From assembly GCF_023630205.1 (NCBI RefSeq), contig NZ_JALPRR010000002.1:922899-986898 (forward strand): a DNA stretch of 64,000 nt, read 5' to 3'. Position 1 is the stretch's first letter. Each line of letters begins with the position of its first letter. This stretch comes from Pontibacter ruber. GTDB taxonomy: Bacteria > Bacteroidota > Bacteroidia > Cytophagales > Hymenobacteraceae. A program made the position numbers and the translations under genes. The notes under the pieces are model-generated. The model was not told the origin of the DNA and made no database searches. It saw nothing but the letters and a program-made list of their open reading frames with translations. Of this stretch, positions 7,976 to 17,810 are shown one piece after another.

Positions 7976-9367
7976 TTATTCTTCGTCAGTATTATCAGCA
8001 GCGAGAGCCGACTTGTCCAGCGACTTGGCGTCTTTTACTGCTACCTTTGCTCCATCTTTCAGGGTTTTCGATACAGCTCTGAATGGCCCTGAAACTACTT
8101 TTTCACCTTCTTTCAGGCCGTCTAAAATCTCAATGTTATCAAAATCGCTGATGCCGGTTTTTACTTTTACCGCTTTTACGGTATTGTTGGCATCGTATAC
8201 AAAAACCACTTCCTCTACCTTTGCTGGTGCGGCTGCCTTTTGTTCTTCGCCTGCGTTCTCCTCTTCGTCCCTGCCTTTTATATCTTCTGTGTCTGAATCC
8301 TTTTCGGTAGAGCGTGTCGTTACTGCCGACAAAGGTACAGATAAAACGTTGTTTTTTCGCTCTGTGATAATGTCAACCGATGCGGTCATGCCAGGGCGGA
8401 AAGGACGGGCTCTCTTTTGTGACAGGTGGCTGTAAGATTCGTTGAGCAGGCGAATACGCACTTCAAATTCTGTAACGGCCTCTAGCGTAGTTGCATCCTT
8501 TGCCGTGTTAGCAATAGCAGTCACCACGCCTTTGAACTTTTCATCCTTGGTAATGTAGGAGTCTACCTCAACGTCAACAGAGTCTCCGAGGCCAACACGG
8601 ATGATGTCGTTCTCATTCACGTTCACGCGTACTTCCATGTTGTTGAGGTTGGCAATGCGCATGATCTCTGTACCCGCCATCTGCGATGTACCCACCACGC
8701 GTTCGCCGCGCTCTACATTCAGTTTTGATACGGTGCCACTCACCGGTGCATAAATAGTGGTCTTGTTCAGGTTCTCGCGGGCTTCTTTCAGGGAGGCGAG
8801 TGCATTCTGCACGTTGAATTCTGATGCACGCACACTCTGGCGCAGCGATTCCACTTCCTGTTTTCCGCCTTCGTAAGCAGCTTTGGTTTGCTGGAATTCT
8901 GCTTCCGATATGACTTTCTGGTCGAAAAGCTGCTTGTTGCGGTTATAGTTCTGGGTTACCTGCACATTGTTTGCCTGCGCCTGTGCCAGTCTGGCTTTCG
9001 CCTGTGACAGGTTAGCGCGGGCAGCATTTACCGCAGCCTGCTGGGCATCTACAAACGACTGATAGTTATCCGGGCGTATGCGCAGCAATAACTGGCCTTT
9101 CACCACGGAGTCACCTTCTTCCACGTTCAGCTCAATGATCTCACCGGATACATCCGGGCTGATCTTTACTTCGGTTTCCGGCTGTACTTTGCCTGAGGCG
9201 CTCACTTTTTCTACAATCTGATTTCTTTTTACTTCCGAAAGCACCACTTCCGTTCCTTCGTCTTTACCGATCCAGCCGGCCTTTTTAGCGACAAGGGCGC
9301 CAACCAGCACCAGTACAAGAACACCGATAAGTATAGGAATGAGTTTGCCTGATTTTTTAGCAGCCAT
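7976..9367 (-). CDS. Periplasmic adaptor (HlyD/MacA-type) of a tripartite efflux system
   Basis: The 463-residue protein has an N-terminal membrane anchor (residues 9-30), then a biotinyl-lipoyl half-motif (GEIIELNVEEGDSV), a long Ala/Gln-rich coiled-coil hairpin (about residues 95-200), the second lipoyl half (YAPVSGTVSKLNVE) and a beta-barrel domain. An acidic, low-complexity insert (about 350-375) lies before the C-terminal membrane-proximal domain. Such proteins link an inner-membrane pump (MacB ABC or RND) to TolC. The TolC gene is six bases upstream and clearly its partner; no pump gene is adjacent. The substrate is unknown. Confidence 0.9.
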   Translation of the reverse strand: MAAKKSGKLIPILIGVLVLVLVGALVAKKAGWIGKDEGTEVVLSEVKRNQIVEKVSASGKVQPETEVKISPDVSGEIIELNVEEGDSVVKGQLLLRIRPDNYQSFVDAQQAAVNAARANLSQAKARLAQAQANNVQVTQNYNRNKQLFDQKVISEAEFQQTKAAYEGGKQEVESLRQSVRASEFNVQNALASLKEARENLNKTTIYAPVSGTVSKLNVERGERVVGTSQMAGTEIMRIANLNNMEVRVNVNENDIIRVGLGDSVDVEVDSYITKDEKFKGVVTAIANTAKDATTLEAVTEFEVRIRLLNESYSHLSQKRARPFRPGMTASVDIITERKNNVLSVPLSAVTTRSTEKDSDTEDIKGRDEEENAGEEQKAAAPAKVEEVVFVYDANNTVKAVKVKTGISDFDNIEILDGLKEGEKVVSGPFRAVSKTLKDGAKVAVKDAKSLDKSALAADNTDEE

Positions 9368-9373
9368 AGTTTT

Positions 9374-10828
9374 TTATAAAGTGATTTCCTTACCCTGGTA
9401 AAAGTCCAGAACCTTAAGTTTGAAGGTATATTCGTATTTAGCCTGAATTACATTTGACTGCGCCGTGCGATAGTTATTCGTGATCACGTAGAAATCAACC
9501 GTATTGATCACGCCACTGTTCAGGCGTAGTTCTGCATTCTTATAGTTTTTCTCCAACGCAGTAAGTTGTTGTTTCGCAGCTGTAAACTTCCGTTGTGACG
9601 CCATGGCATCTACATAAGCCTGCTCAATGGTTTGGCGAAGCTGGTTGCGCTGAATATCGGCATTTAGTTTTGCGTTAAGCTGACTTATCTTAGCGCGCTG
9701 TATATTATTTCGTACTAAAAACCCGTTAAATATCGGTATGTTTAAAGATAAGCCAATCTGCTCACCGATACCGTCTTTTAATTGATCGTTAAAAGGGTAG
9801 TCGCGGGGTGTCAGACCTGGAGTGTATATAACCAGCTCTTCTGTACCATTCTCATTTGTAAAGCCAAGGGTTCTTTTCTCTAACTCTCCGCTTGGATCAA
9901 ACAACTGGCCTTGGCTATTATAAAACGTATTTATACCCGCATTCAATGTAAGTCTTGGGTAGTAGGCACCCCGGGCTACATCAAGTGCTTTTGTCGAACT
10001 AAGAACGCGTAAATCAGCTGCTTTCACTCCCGGGCGTGTCTGATTTGCCACATCGTATACCATTCCTGGATTTACTAACACAGGGTTAGCATCGGGCTCC
10101 GGTATTTCAGGTATGATGATTTCAAACTCTTTTGCCTGTTCATCTTCCAAGTTCAGGAGTTGAATAAGAGCCAGGCGAGAAATATCGCGCTGATTTTGAG
10201 CATTGATGATATCAAGCTCATCTGTCGATAATTGTGACTCAAGATCCAAAACAGCGTTTTCCGCAACACTACCGGCTTTGAACAAGATCCTGGTTCGGTC
10301 CAGCTGTTGCTGTGTAGTGTTTCGTTGCAACTCAGCCGTTTTAGTTAGCTCTTCCGCAAACAGGATATTCAGATAAGAGGTGATTATCTGAAGTGTTATG
10401 TCGTCCTGAATTGCTAAAATATCTTGTTCGCTGGCCTGCAGATCTAATCCAAACTGTTTAATACGGTTGATTTGCTGAAAGCCCATGAACAGAGGTACTG
10501 AAGCACCTGCCTGTAATCCTAAAGAAGTATAATCAACCCTTCTTAATTCCTGTACGGTGGGGTCAACGGTTGTTCCAGAACTGAAGGTGCTGGTGGCTGC
10601 GCCATTTAAGCTCGGCAATCGATCAAGGCGTGCCTGATTCAACGAAACAGCATCCAAATCGCGGTTGGCGCGGGTTTGTTTTACCTGTAAGTTGTTCTTT
10701 TTAGCATATTCAATGGCTTCCAATAAAGTCCAGCCACCCTCACCGGGATTTTCCTGTGCTGTAGCAGGAGCTGACAACAGCATCGTACCTAGCACAAGAG
10801 TTAGCATTAATTTGGTTGATTTTTTCAT
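9374..10828 (-). CDS. TolC family outer-membrane efflux protein
   Basis: The 484-residue protein has a signal peptide (residues 1-24, ending PATAQ) and two tandem outer-membrane efflux repeats. Each has long amphipathic helices and short beta-strand segments typical of TolC, for example TLLEAIEYAKKNNLQVKQTRA near residue 33 and the IPIFNGFLVRNNIQRAK region near 370. It forms the trimeric outer-membrane duct of a tripartite exporter. The adaptor gene follows six bases later and sdaAB precedes it by 22 bases. The missing inner-membrane pump must be encoded elsewhere. Confidence 0.92.
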   Translation of the reverse strand: MKKSTKLMLTLVLGTMLLSAPATAQENPGEGGWTLLEAIEYAKKNNLQVKQTRANRDLDAVSLNQARLDRLPSLNGAATSTFSSGTTVDPTVQELRRVDYTSLGLQAGASVPLFMGFQQINRIKQFGLDLQASEQDILAIQDDITLQIITSYLNILFAEELTKTAELQRNTTQQQLDRTRILFKAGSVAENAVLDLESQLSTDELDIINAQNQRDISRLALIQLLNLEDEQAKEFEIIIPEIPEPDANPVLVNPGMVYDVANQTRPGVKAADLRVLSSTKALDVARGAYYPRLTLNAGINTFYNSQGQLFDPSGELEKRTLGFTNENGTEELVIYTPGLTPRDYPFNDQLKDGIGEQIGLSLNIPIFNGFLVRNNIQRAKISQLNAKLNADIQRNQLRQTIEQAYVDAMASQRKFTAAKQQLTALEKNYKNAELRLNSGVINTVDFYVITNNYRTAQSNVIQAKYEYTFKLKVLDFYQGKEITL

Positions 10829-10850
10829 AGTTTTAGGTATATCAAGTTAC

Positions 10851-11528
10851 CTATAGGTCGATGTTTGGGATGTACACCACGTGCTTCACCCAGCTAAGCT
10901 GTTTCAGGTATTCTAAAGTGATTGGCTTGATGCCAGAGTCCATTTCTATGAACTGGCGGGCCATCTCGTTTCGACCTTTTCTGGAAACGTTCATGGTGGC
11001 GATGTTGCAGTCGTCGTGCGCAATAACGGAGGCAATAAAGGCGATGCTTCCTTTCACGTCGGCTGCGTCGATGATGAGCGTGTGCAGGTTCGCAGAAAAA
11101 TTGGCCGTAAAGCCATCCACTTCCACGATCTTGATCACACCACCGCCACGGCTCTGCCCAATTACCTCTACCTCACGGTCGCCGGCTTTCAGGTTTAATT
11201 TGATGGTATTGGGGTGCATGGTAGATGCATTGCCTACCGATTTGAAGGTATACTTCAGGCCGCGCTCCTTTGCATGGTCGAATGCTTCTTTGATGCGCTT
11301 GTCGTCGGTTTTAAAATCAAGCAAGCCAGCCACAATAGCCCGGTCGCTGCCGTGGCCTTCGTAAGTGCGGGCAAAAGAATTATAAAAGGTAATAACCGCC
11401 TCTTCCGGCGCAGCACCTAACACTCTGATGGCAGCACGGGCAATACGTACCACCCCTGCTGTATGCGAACTCGATGGCCCGATCATTACAGGCCCGATCA
11501 TATCAAAAACACTACTTTTTTCTGCCAT
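10851..11528 (-). CDS. sdaAB: L-serine dehydratase, iron-sulfur dependent, beta subunit
   Basis: The iron-sulfur L-serine dehydratase converts L-serine to pyruvate and ammonia. This 225-residue protein is the beta subunit: IGPSSSHTAGVVRIA near residues 17-30 is the family signature, followed by SVGNASTMHPNTI, and an ACT-like regulatory domain from about residue 150 (IAFIASVIAHDDCNIATM). The alpha subunit carrying the iron-sulfur cysteines is not in this window. The efflux genes follow 22 bases downstream on the same strand. Confidence 0.93.
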   Translation of the reverse strand: MAEKSSVFDMIGPVMIGPSSSHTAGVVRIARAAIRVLGAAPEEAVITFYNSFARTYEGHGSDRAIVAGLLDFKTDDKRIKEAFDHAKERGLKYTFKSVGNASTMHPNTIKLNLKAGDREVEVIGQSRGGGVIKIVEVDGFTANFSANLHTLIIDAADVKGSIAFIASVIAHDDCNIATMNVSRKGRNEMARQFIEMDSGIKPITLEYLKQLSWVKHVVYIPNIDL

Positions 11529-11875
11529 TGTAAAAATATTCTGGGTAATATCGTAAAAACCAAATTTAGCAATTTAGCGCTAGTTTTACATGTTTCCGCA
11601 ACATAAATAACCGTATTTATACTAACAGCGCCTTTTGCTCTACTAATCAGACACCTGCCCCTACCAATTTGTCATTGGGCCTGTTGTTGAGCAGGTGTTG
11701 GGGTATTTGTCTGATGCTGAGAAGTATGATATGGTTGCCTGAAAATACATCATTTGTTCTTGCCTTTCGCCTACTATCAGCAGGTATGACAGAAAATTCG
11801 GCAGTTCGTCTGTCTATTGCAATAGTTTAGTTACTTTGTACCGATTTTGCTTGTCTCGCCTAAAAACTGAAAACT
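11529..11875. other. Divergent intergenic region between sdaAB and tryptophan dioxygenase gene
   Basis: These 347 bases hold no credible gene. An inverted repeat (ACACCTGC at 11651-11658, GCAGGTGT at 11691-11698) sits in the middle. TTACTTTG at 11831-11838, 38 bases before the dioxygenase ATG, resembles a Bacteroidota -7 box (TAnnTTTG) but lacks a clear -33 partner. The region is expected to carry the promoters of both divergent genes. Confidence 0.5.
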
Positions 11876-12841
11876 ATGGATCAGATCTTCAAACCTGAAG
11901 TGCTAGAACAGCTCAAGCGGCTGGAGGAGAAATACGTGCCCCTCGGCCAGGACCTGGCTGCCTACCTCGAGGGCCTGTACCACACTGATTTTCTTAACTA
12001 CTGGGATTACATCCACCTTGACACGCTGCTGAGTCTTCAGAACCCTCGTACCACCATTCCGGATGAGAAGATCTTCATCATGTACCACCAGATCACGGAG
12101 CTATACTTTAAGCTTTGCCTGGAGGAGTACCGACAAATGGGTGAAGACAAGCAGATTACGTCTGAAGTGCTAACAAAACGCTTGAAGCGCATCAACCGCT
12201 ACTTTGAGAACCTGATCGACTCGTTTGATGTGATGGTCGATGGCATGGACCCCAAGCAGTTCCTGCAGTTTAGGATGGCGCTCATGCCTGCCAGTGGTTT
12301 TCAGTCGGTGCAGTACCGCATGATTGAGATTGCCTCTACAGAGCTTCGTAACCTTACCGACAAGGAGAAGCGGAAAGCCTTGGGCCTGCAAAGCACCCAG
12401 GAAGAACTGATGGGCTGCATTTACTGGAAGGAAGGCGCCACAGAAGTATCTTCCGGTGCCAAAACCCTTACCCTGATCCGGTTTGAGGAAAAGTATACCA
12501 ACCACCTGATCCAGTTTGCCAGAGAGTATGAGCACAAGAACGTGTGGGCCGTGTACAAGCAATTGCCGGAGCAGGAGCAGCAAAATCCAAAGCTCATCCG
12601 GCAGATGCGCGAGCTCGACAGCAACGTGAACGTGAATTGGCCGCTAATGCACTATAAGTCTGCTGTACGTTACCTGCAGCGCGACCCGGAAGTAATTGCC
12701 GCAACCGGCGGTACGAACTGGCAAAAGTACCTGCCTCCAAAATTTCAGAAACGCATTTTCTTCCCGGAACTATGGACGGAGGAAGAACTGGGCAACTGGG
12801 GCAAAGGCTGGGTTGAGAAAGTGCTGAACGGAGATATATAG
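11876..12841 (+). CDS. kynA: Tryptophan 2,3-dioxygenase
   Basis: This heme enzyme opens the indole ring of L-tryptophan to give N-formylkynurenine, the first step of the kynurenine pathway. The 321-residue protein carries YWDYIHLDTLLSLQ near residue 42, FIMYHQITELYFKL near 67 (active-site His), FRMALMPASGFQSVQ near 130 and the heme-ligand region near 260 (HYKSAVRYL), then IAATGGTNWQKYLPP. Length is within the bacterial range. No other kynurenine pathway gene lies nearby, so it acts as an isolated locus here. It begins 35 bases after the 11529-11875 region's weak -7 box. Confidence 0.95.
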   Translation: MDQIFKPEVLEQLKRLEEKYVPLGQDLAAYLEGLYHTDFLNYWDYIHLDTLLSLQNPRTTIPDEKIFIMYHQITELYFKLCLEEYRQMGEDKQITSEVLTKRLKRINRYFENLIDSFDVMVDGMDPKQFLQFRMALMPASGFQSVQYRMIEIASTELRNLTDKEKRKALGLQSTQEELMGCIYWKEGATEVSSGAKTLTLIRFEEKYTNHLIQFAREYEHKNVWAVYKQLPEQEQQNPKLIRQMRELDSNVNVNWPLMHYKSAVRYLQRDPEVIAATGGTNWQKYLPPKFQKRIFFPELWTEEELGNWGKGWVEKVLNGDI

Positions 12842-12848
12842 GAATTGT

Positions 12849-12980
12849 GAATTTTGAATGAGTGATTGAGCGAATATTGAATGTTTTTGCAACAAATTCT
12901 GTCATAATTTTGCAGTGATTGAAGGATTGTACTTCTAACTTATTCACACAATCACTCATTCAGTCATTCAAAATTGAATT
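12849..12980. repeat. Dispersed intergenic element with inverted ends, copy A
   Basis: A 132-base segment right after the dioxygenase gene whose ends are inverted copies: ATTTTGAATGAGTGATTG at 12851-12868 is complementary to the stretch 12950-12974, apart from an eight-base insertion. Its right end TTCACACAATCACTCATTCA (12943-12962) recurs with one mismatch at 39227-39246, and its left part 12856-12874 recurs with two mismatches at 39102-39120. A related piece lies at 17811-17850. I infer a MITE-like or REP-like element. Confidence 0.65.
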
Positions 12981-13014
12981 TTAAGTTTAAGGTTAACTAC
13001 CTTACCTGTTGTAC

Positions 13015-14592
13015 ATGAGGAAGAAAGAAATTGAAGTGGTGTTGTCGCCGGAGGTGGCGTACGACAACCAGCTACTGGAGCGCGAGCTCCTGAAGAGTGC
13101 AGGCGTAAAGTCTGAGGATGTTAAATTCATCCACCGCATCAAGCGTTCCATCGATGCGCGTGGCCGTAGTGTTCAGCTTCGCGTTCGTGCCGATCTATAC
13201 TTAGACAACCCTCCTGCGGATGTTATCAGCCCTACTTACAGCTACTCTAATGTAAGCAATGCCCCGAAAGTGATCATTGTGGGTGCTGGCCCAGCCGGTT
13301 TGTTTGCTGCCCTTCGTGCCATTGAGCTTGGTTTAAAACCCATTGTGCTGGAGCGTGGTAAGGACGTACGCGCCCGCCGCCGTGACCTGGCAGCCATCAA
13401 CAAAGAGCATGTGGTTAATCCTGACTCCAATTATTGTTTTGGCGAAGGTGGTGCCGGTACTTATTCGGACGGCAAACTTTATACCCGATCCAAAAAGCGG
13501 GGCGACCTGCAGCGTATCCTTCAGATTTTAGTACAGCACGGTGCTACATCCGATATCCTTTTCGATGCGCACCCACACATCGGTACGAACAAGTTGCCCG
13601 TGATCATCTCCAATATCCGGGAGTCTATTATAGCTGCCGGTGGCGAAGTGCTGTTCGATAAGCGCGTAGCAGATTTTATTGTGGAGCAGGGCGAGATGAA
13701 AGGTGTTGTAACGCAGGATGGTCAGGAGTATACAGGCGAATCGGTTATACTTGCTACCGGCCACAGTGCCCGCGACATTTTCGAGTTGCTGCATCAGAAA
13801 GGTATCACGATCGAGGCCAAGCCATTTGCTATGGGCGTACGCGCAGAGCACCAACAGCGCCTGATTGACAAGATACAGTATAAGTGCGAAGACCGCGGAG
13901 GTTGGCTGCCAGCTTCCTCCTATGCGCTCGTGCACCAGACAGTCTACAACAACAAGCAGCGGGGCATTTTCTCGTTCTGCATGTGTCCGGGGGGCTTTAT
14001 TGTGCCTTCTGCCACGGCACCCGGCGAGGTGGTGGTAAATGGTATGTCGCCAAGCCGCCGCGACTCCCGTTATGCTAACTCGGGCATTGTGGTGGCCATC
14101 GAGCTGGAAGATATGGATCTGAAGCAGTATGGCCCGCTTGCAGGTTTGCGCATGCAGCAGGCCCTGGAGCAGAAAGCCTGTGAAATGGCAGGAGGCACCC
14201 AGAAAGCACCTGCTCAGCTACTCGAAGATTTTACCAGGCAAAAAACCGGCGGAGCACTGCTGGAAACGTCGTACCAGCCCGGATTAACGCCTGTGGATAT
14301 GAACCAGTTGTTCTCGCCGGACATGGCCTATCGCCTGCGGGAAGGATTCAAAGCCTTTGGCGGTAAAATGCGCGGGTACCTCAGCAACGAGGCGCAGATC
14401 ATCGGGGTTGAAAGCCGCACCTCCTCTCCTGTCCGCATTCCGCGCGACCGAGAAACACTGGAGCATGTGCAGATAAAGAATCTCTACCCTTGTGGTGAGG
14501 GAGCCGGTTATGCAGGAGGAATCGTGTCGGCGGCAATGGACGGGGAGCGCTGTGCAGAGATGGTGGCTGCAAAGGTAAAAAGGGTTATATAG
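13015..14592 (+). CDS. FAD-dependent oxidoreductase of the COG2509 type
   Basis: The roughly 525-residue protein has an N-terminal extension of about 80 residues with a ferredoxin-like or RNA-binding-like feel (RIKRSIDARG), then a classical FAD-binding Rossmann motif IIVGAGPAGLFAA near residue 88 and VLERG near 113. It continues with FGEGGAGTYSDGKL near 145, VILATGHSARD near 245 and the C-terminal FAD motif YPCGEGAGYAGGIVSAAMDG near 495. Members of this group are uncharacterised dehydrogenases; substrate unknown. The frame opens with a TTG at 13009, but the ATG two codons later (MRKKEIEV) fits better. Confidence 0.85.
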   Translation: MRKKEIEVVLSPEVAYDNQLLERELLKSAGVKSEDVKFIHRIKRSIDARGRSVQLRVRADLYLDNPPADVISPTYSYSNVSNAPKVIIVGAGPAGLFAALRAIELGLKPIVLERGKDVRARRRDLAAINKEHVVNPDSNYCFGEGGAGTYSDGKLYTRSKKRGDLQRILQILVQHGATSDILFDAHPHIGTNKLPVIISNIRESIIAAGGEVLFDKRVADFIVEQGEMKGVVTQDGQEYTGESVILATGHSARDIFELLHQKGITIEAKPFAMGVRAEHQQRLIDKIQYKCEDRGGWLPASSYALVHQTVYNNKQRGIFSFCMCPGGFIVPSATAPGEVVVNGMSPSRRDSRYANSGIVVAIELEDMDLKQYGPLAGLRMQQALEQKACEMAGGTQKAPAQLLEDFTRQKTGGALLETSYQPGLTPVDMNQLFSPDMAYRLREGFKAFGGKMRGYLSNEAQIIGVESRTSSPVRIPRDRETLEHVQIKNLYPCGEGAGYAGGIVSAAMDGERCAEMVAAKVKRVI

Positions 14593-14696
14593 CAGCTGTT
14601 GCCTTTGTATCTACCTTAGAGTGTGTTGATTTATAACGATCTGAAGACAAGCTCGGTAAACTATAGGAATTGATTGGATTTTATAACGCTGATACT

Positions 14697-15059
14697 ATGA
14701 AAAAGACAGTTGTTCTGGGTGCTACTGATAATCCGTCCCGCTATGCTTACCTGGCCGTTAACCGGCTGCAGAAGCATGGGCATGAGGTAGTACCTGTTGG
14801 AATACGGAAAGGTGAAGTGGGTGGTATGCCTATCATTACCGATAAAAACGCAGAGGTAAAAGATGTGGACACGGTAACTCTGTATGTGGGGCCGCAAAAC
14901 CAACCTTCGTGGTACGATTACATCCTGTCGCTGAAGCCGAAGCGCATTATCTTTAACCCGGGCACAGAGAACCGGGAGCTCGAGCAGATGGCTGCAGATG
15001 CCAATATCGAAACGCTCCACCACTGTACGCTGGTGATGTTGGCTTCCGACACGTACTAA
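14697..15059 (+). CDS. CoA-binding domain protein
   Basis: This 120-residue protein is a single CoA-binding Rossmann-like domain, as in the N-terminal part of succinyl-CoA synthetase alpha. Features are KTVVLGATDNPSRYAYLAVN at the start, VPVGIRKGEVGG near residue 37 and the CoA-binding-family stretch IIFNPGTENRELEQ near 85. Stand-alone domains of this kind occur widely and their role is not known. The open frame begins at a TTG at 14670, but the ATG at 14697 starts exactly at the domain and is preferred. A 12-bp-stem terminator follows about 100 bases downstream. Confidence 0.85.
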   Translation: MKKTVVLGATDNPSRYAYLAVNRLQKHGHEVVPVGIRKGEVGGMPIITDKNAEVKDVDTVTLYVGPQNQPSWYDYILSLKPKRIIFNPGTENRELEQMAADANIETLHHCTLVMLASDTY

Positions 15060-15163
15060 TATTTTTTTAAAAATTTATACTTTGAGTATAACCTAGCTTG
15101 GAGCAAGGGCGTATAAAGAGTATCAAACAAGCAGATGGCATTTGTTGTCTTATGCTTGTTGAG

Positions 15164-15200
15164 AAAAAGGGATCTTTCAAGAGATCCCTTTTTTGTTTTT
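15164..15200. terminator. Bidirectional intrinsic terminator
   Basis: AAAAAGGGATCT (15164-15175) pairs perfectly with AGATCCCTTTTT (15182-15193) around a six-base loop, and a further T-rich run follows. It lies between convergent genes (CoA-binding protein and ABC permease) and can serve both. Confidence 0.85.
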
Positions 15201-15217
15201 ATACTTTATCCTAACTC

Positions 15218-17791
15218 CTACGCTTCCCGGCGCAGCACTTCCAGCGGCGGCCTCACCAGAATACCTCTGCTGTTTAGCAAACCTACGATAACTGTCAGCA
15301 ACGTTACGAGCACAAAAATCACTGCCAAGGGCCACAGTACCGGCGCAAAATCAACTTTGAAGCTGTAAACTGATAACGCCCAGGCTGCTCCGATGGAAAT
15401 GATCAAACCGGTAGCTGCTGCCAGAGCACCTAACAGCAGGTACTCTAAGGAGGTGATCGAAAAGATCTGCCGGCGGCTGGCCCCTAAGGTTCTGAGCAGT
15501 ACGCTCTCCTGCACCCGCTGAAATTTGCTCACATTCACCGATCCGATCAGTACCAGCAAACCGGTAGCGATGCTGAACAAAGCCATGAACTGGATCACAA
15601 AAGAGATCTGGCTGACCACTTCGTCCAGTGTTTGAAGTATAAGATCAAGGCCGATGGCGGAGATGTTGGGGAAACGGTCCACAATCCGGCGCTGGAAACG
15701 GGCTGCCTGCGCATCGTCTTTGGAGCGTGTCATCAGCACATGGAATTGTGGAGCTTCTTCCAGCACGCCCTCCGGAAATACTACCAGGAAATTACTCTGT
15801 ACCCGGTTCCACTCCACCGTGCGCAAGTGCGCCACCCGAGTCGATACCGGTGCTCCCTGTACGTTGAACACCAGTGTATCTCCCAGCTTTACTTTAATGC
15901 GTTCGGCGTAACGATCTTCCAGTGAGATAGGTATCAGCGCCTGAATGCCGTCATACTTACCTTTCCACTCGCCTGCAGCCGTTTCTTCTCCGTTGATCAG
16001 CTTGCTGCGGTAGGTGATGCGGTACTCCCGCGTAAACAGCCAGGGTGGTATGCCCAGCGTGGTATCCTTGCGCACATCCGCTCCGGTAAGTTGATTTACT
16101 TTATCCAGTCGTACCGATACAATTGGCGCAATCTGAAGCACCGGCAGACTATCCTGTTTGGTGATTTGTAGTACCTCCTCCTTTTGTGAATTCTGGATGT
16201 CGAAAAGCACCAGGTTTGGCTGGTTGGCGCTACCTGCAATGGCTACATCGCTCAGGAGCGTTCGTTGCACCAGGTATAAAGTCCCGATCAGGGCAGTGCC
16301 CAAACCGATAGAAACTGTCAGCAGCAGTGTCTGGTTATTCGGGCGGTACAGGTTAGCCAGTCCTTGCCGCCACACGTAGCCCCAATGGCTTGGGAAGAAA
16401 CGGCGTACCACCCAGGTAAGGCCTACCGCCAGCACTGCCAGTATAGCAAATGCAGCCACAACGCCACCTGCAAAAGCGAGCGCCTGCCACCACGTGCCCA
16501 GCTGCCAGCGCGAAAACAGAAGTATAAACAGGAAAAGCAGCGCGTATACTCCCCAGCGCAACGGGTCTTTCTGGCTGGTCAGGTGTTCGACAGAAGCGCG
16601 CAGTGTGATCAGTGGAGATACCTGCCGGATGGAAAGCAGCGGCAACAGCGCAAACAGCACCGATACCACACCGCCCAGCAAAATACCCTGCAAAGCAGCC
16701 AGCCACGAGAAAGATGCTTCCACATCAACCGGCAAAAATGACTTGAACAGCTCCGGCAGCACCAGTTGCACAATGCTACCCAGTACAGCACCAGCCAGGC
16801 CTCCCAACAAGCCCATCCCCAGCACCTGGAAAAGGTAGATCAGGAAGGCCTGTTTGCCGCTCATGCCCAGGCAGCGAAGTATACCGATGGTGGCCAGCTT
16901 CTCCCGGATGTACACATGCACAGCACTGGCAACCCCCACGCAGCCCAAGAGCAGGGCCACAAAACCAACCAGCCCCAGAAATCGGGCCAGATCGTCGTAA
17001 GCACGGCCCATACTTTTTTTACGAGTCTCTACGGTGTCGTAGAACATGCCATACTCTTCCAGGCGCGGGTCCAGGCGCTTACCCAGCGTATCGGGGTTTA
17101 CCGTTGGTGGTAAGCTATAGTAATAGTAGTAAGACACGCGGCTGCCACGTTGCATCAGGCCGGTTTCGGGCAGGTACTGGCGTGGGATGTACACAGCCGG
17201 TGCTACTGTGGCCGTCAGTGCCGACTGCCCCGGGATCTTGTGCAGAGCGCCTGCTATCTCAAAACTCATCTCTCCTACCCGGATAGAGTCGCCGGGCTGG
17301 GCATTGTACTGCAGCATCAGGTTGTGGTCTACCAGCGCCCGGCGCCCCTGCCGGAACGTACGGCTGGCTTCTTTGGGCTCTGTTTCGATAGACCCAAAGT
17401 ATGGAAAGCTTCCCTCCAGCGCCCGTACCTGCACCAGGCGGGTGTCATCGGTGCGTTTAAAGTATACCATGGAAAGCAGGCGGTTCTCATCCGAGCGCAC
17501 CCCCAAATTCTTCACAGAATCTACCAGCGCCAGGGCCAGCGAGTCGGGCTCCTTGTTCATGCCTATCACCATATCAGCCCCAATCAGAGTGCGGGCTTTG
17601 GAATCGATGGCATCATGAAGGCTTTCGCGGAAAGAATTAATGGCCACCAGCGCGGCAATACCCAGCACGATGGACGAAAGGAAAAGCAGCAGTTTGCCCC
17701 GGTTACGACGTGTATCGCGCCAGGCCATTTTCAGGAGCCATCTGAGGCGTAGCTTCGGTTTGTCTTCCGGTTTTATTTTTATATCAGGCAC
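15218..17791 (-). CDS. ABC transporter permease, YbbP/FtsX type
   Basis: The 857-residue protein has the layout of YbbP-like permeases: an N-terminal membrane segment (about residues 33-52), a large periplasmic domain, three membrane helices (about 265-400), two further central helices, a second periplasmic domain and three C-terminal helices forming the second FtsX domain. FtsX-type family features are the MEKLATIGILRCLG-like stretch (EKLATIGILRCLGMSGKQ near 298) and its C-terminal counterpart ESVLLRTLGASRRQIF near 765. E. coli YbbP pairs with the ATPase YbbA next to tesA, the same neighbours seen here. Its substrate is unproven. Confidence 0.88.
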   Translation of the reverse strand: MPDIKIKPEDKPKLRLRWLLKMAWRDTRRNRGKLLLFLSSIVLGIAALVAINSFRESLHDAIDSKARTLIGADMVIGMNKEPDSLALALVDSVKNLGVRSDENRLLSMVYFKRTDDTRLVQVRALEGSFPYFGSIETEPKEASRTFRQGRRALVDHNLMLQYNAQPGDSIRVGEMSFEIAGALHKIPGQSALTATVAPAVYIPRQYLPETGLMQRGSRVSYYYYYSLPPTVNPDTLGKRLDPRLEEYGMFYDTVETRKKSMGRAYDDLARFLGLVGFVALLLGCVGVASAVHVYIREKLATIGILRCLGMSGKQAFLIYLFQVLGMGLLGGLAGAVLGSIVQLVLPELFKSFLPVDVEASFSWLAALQGILLGGVVSVLFALLPLLSIRQVSPLITLRASVEHLTSQKDPLRWGVYALLFLFILLFSRWQLGTWWQALAFAGGVVAAFAILAVLAVGLTWVVRRFFPSHWGYVWRQGLANLYRPNNQTLLLTVSIGLGTALIGTLYLVQRTLLSDVAIAGSANQPNLVLFDIQNSQKEEVLQITKQDSLPVLQIAPIVSVRLDKVNQLTGADVRKDTTLGIPPWLFTREYRITYRSKLINGEETAAGEWKGKYDGIQALIPISLEDRYAERIKVKLGDTLVFNVQGAPVSTRVAHLRTVEWNRVQSNFLVVFPEGVLEEAPQFHVLMTRSKDDAQAARFQRRIVDRFPNISAIGLDLILQTLDEVVSQISFVIQFMALFSIATGLLVLIGSVNVSKFQRVQESVLLRTLGASRRQIFSITSLEYLLLGALAAATGLIISIGAAWALSVYSFKVDFAPVLWPLAVIFVLVTLLTVIVGLLNSRGILVRPPLEVLRREA

Positions 17792-17810
17792 AGAGGCGGG
17801 TTGATTTTTG

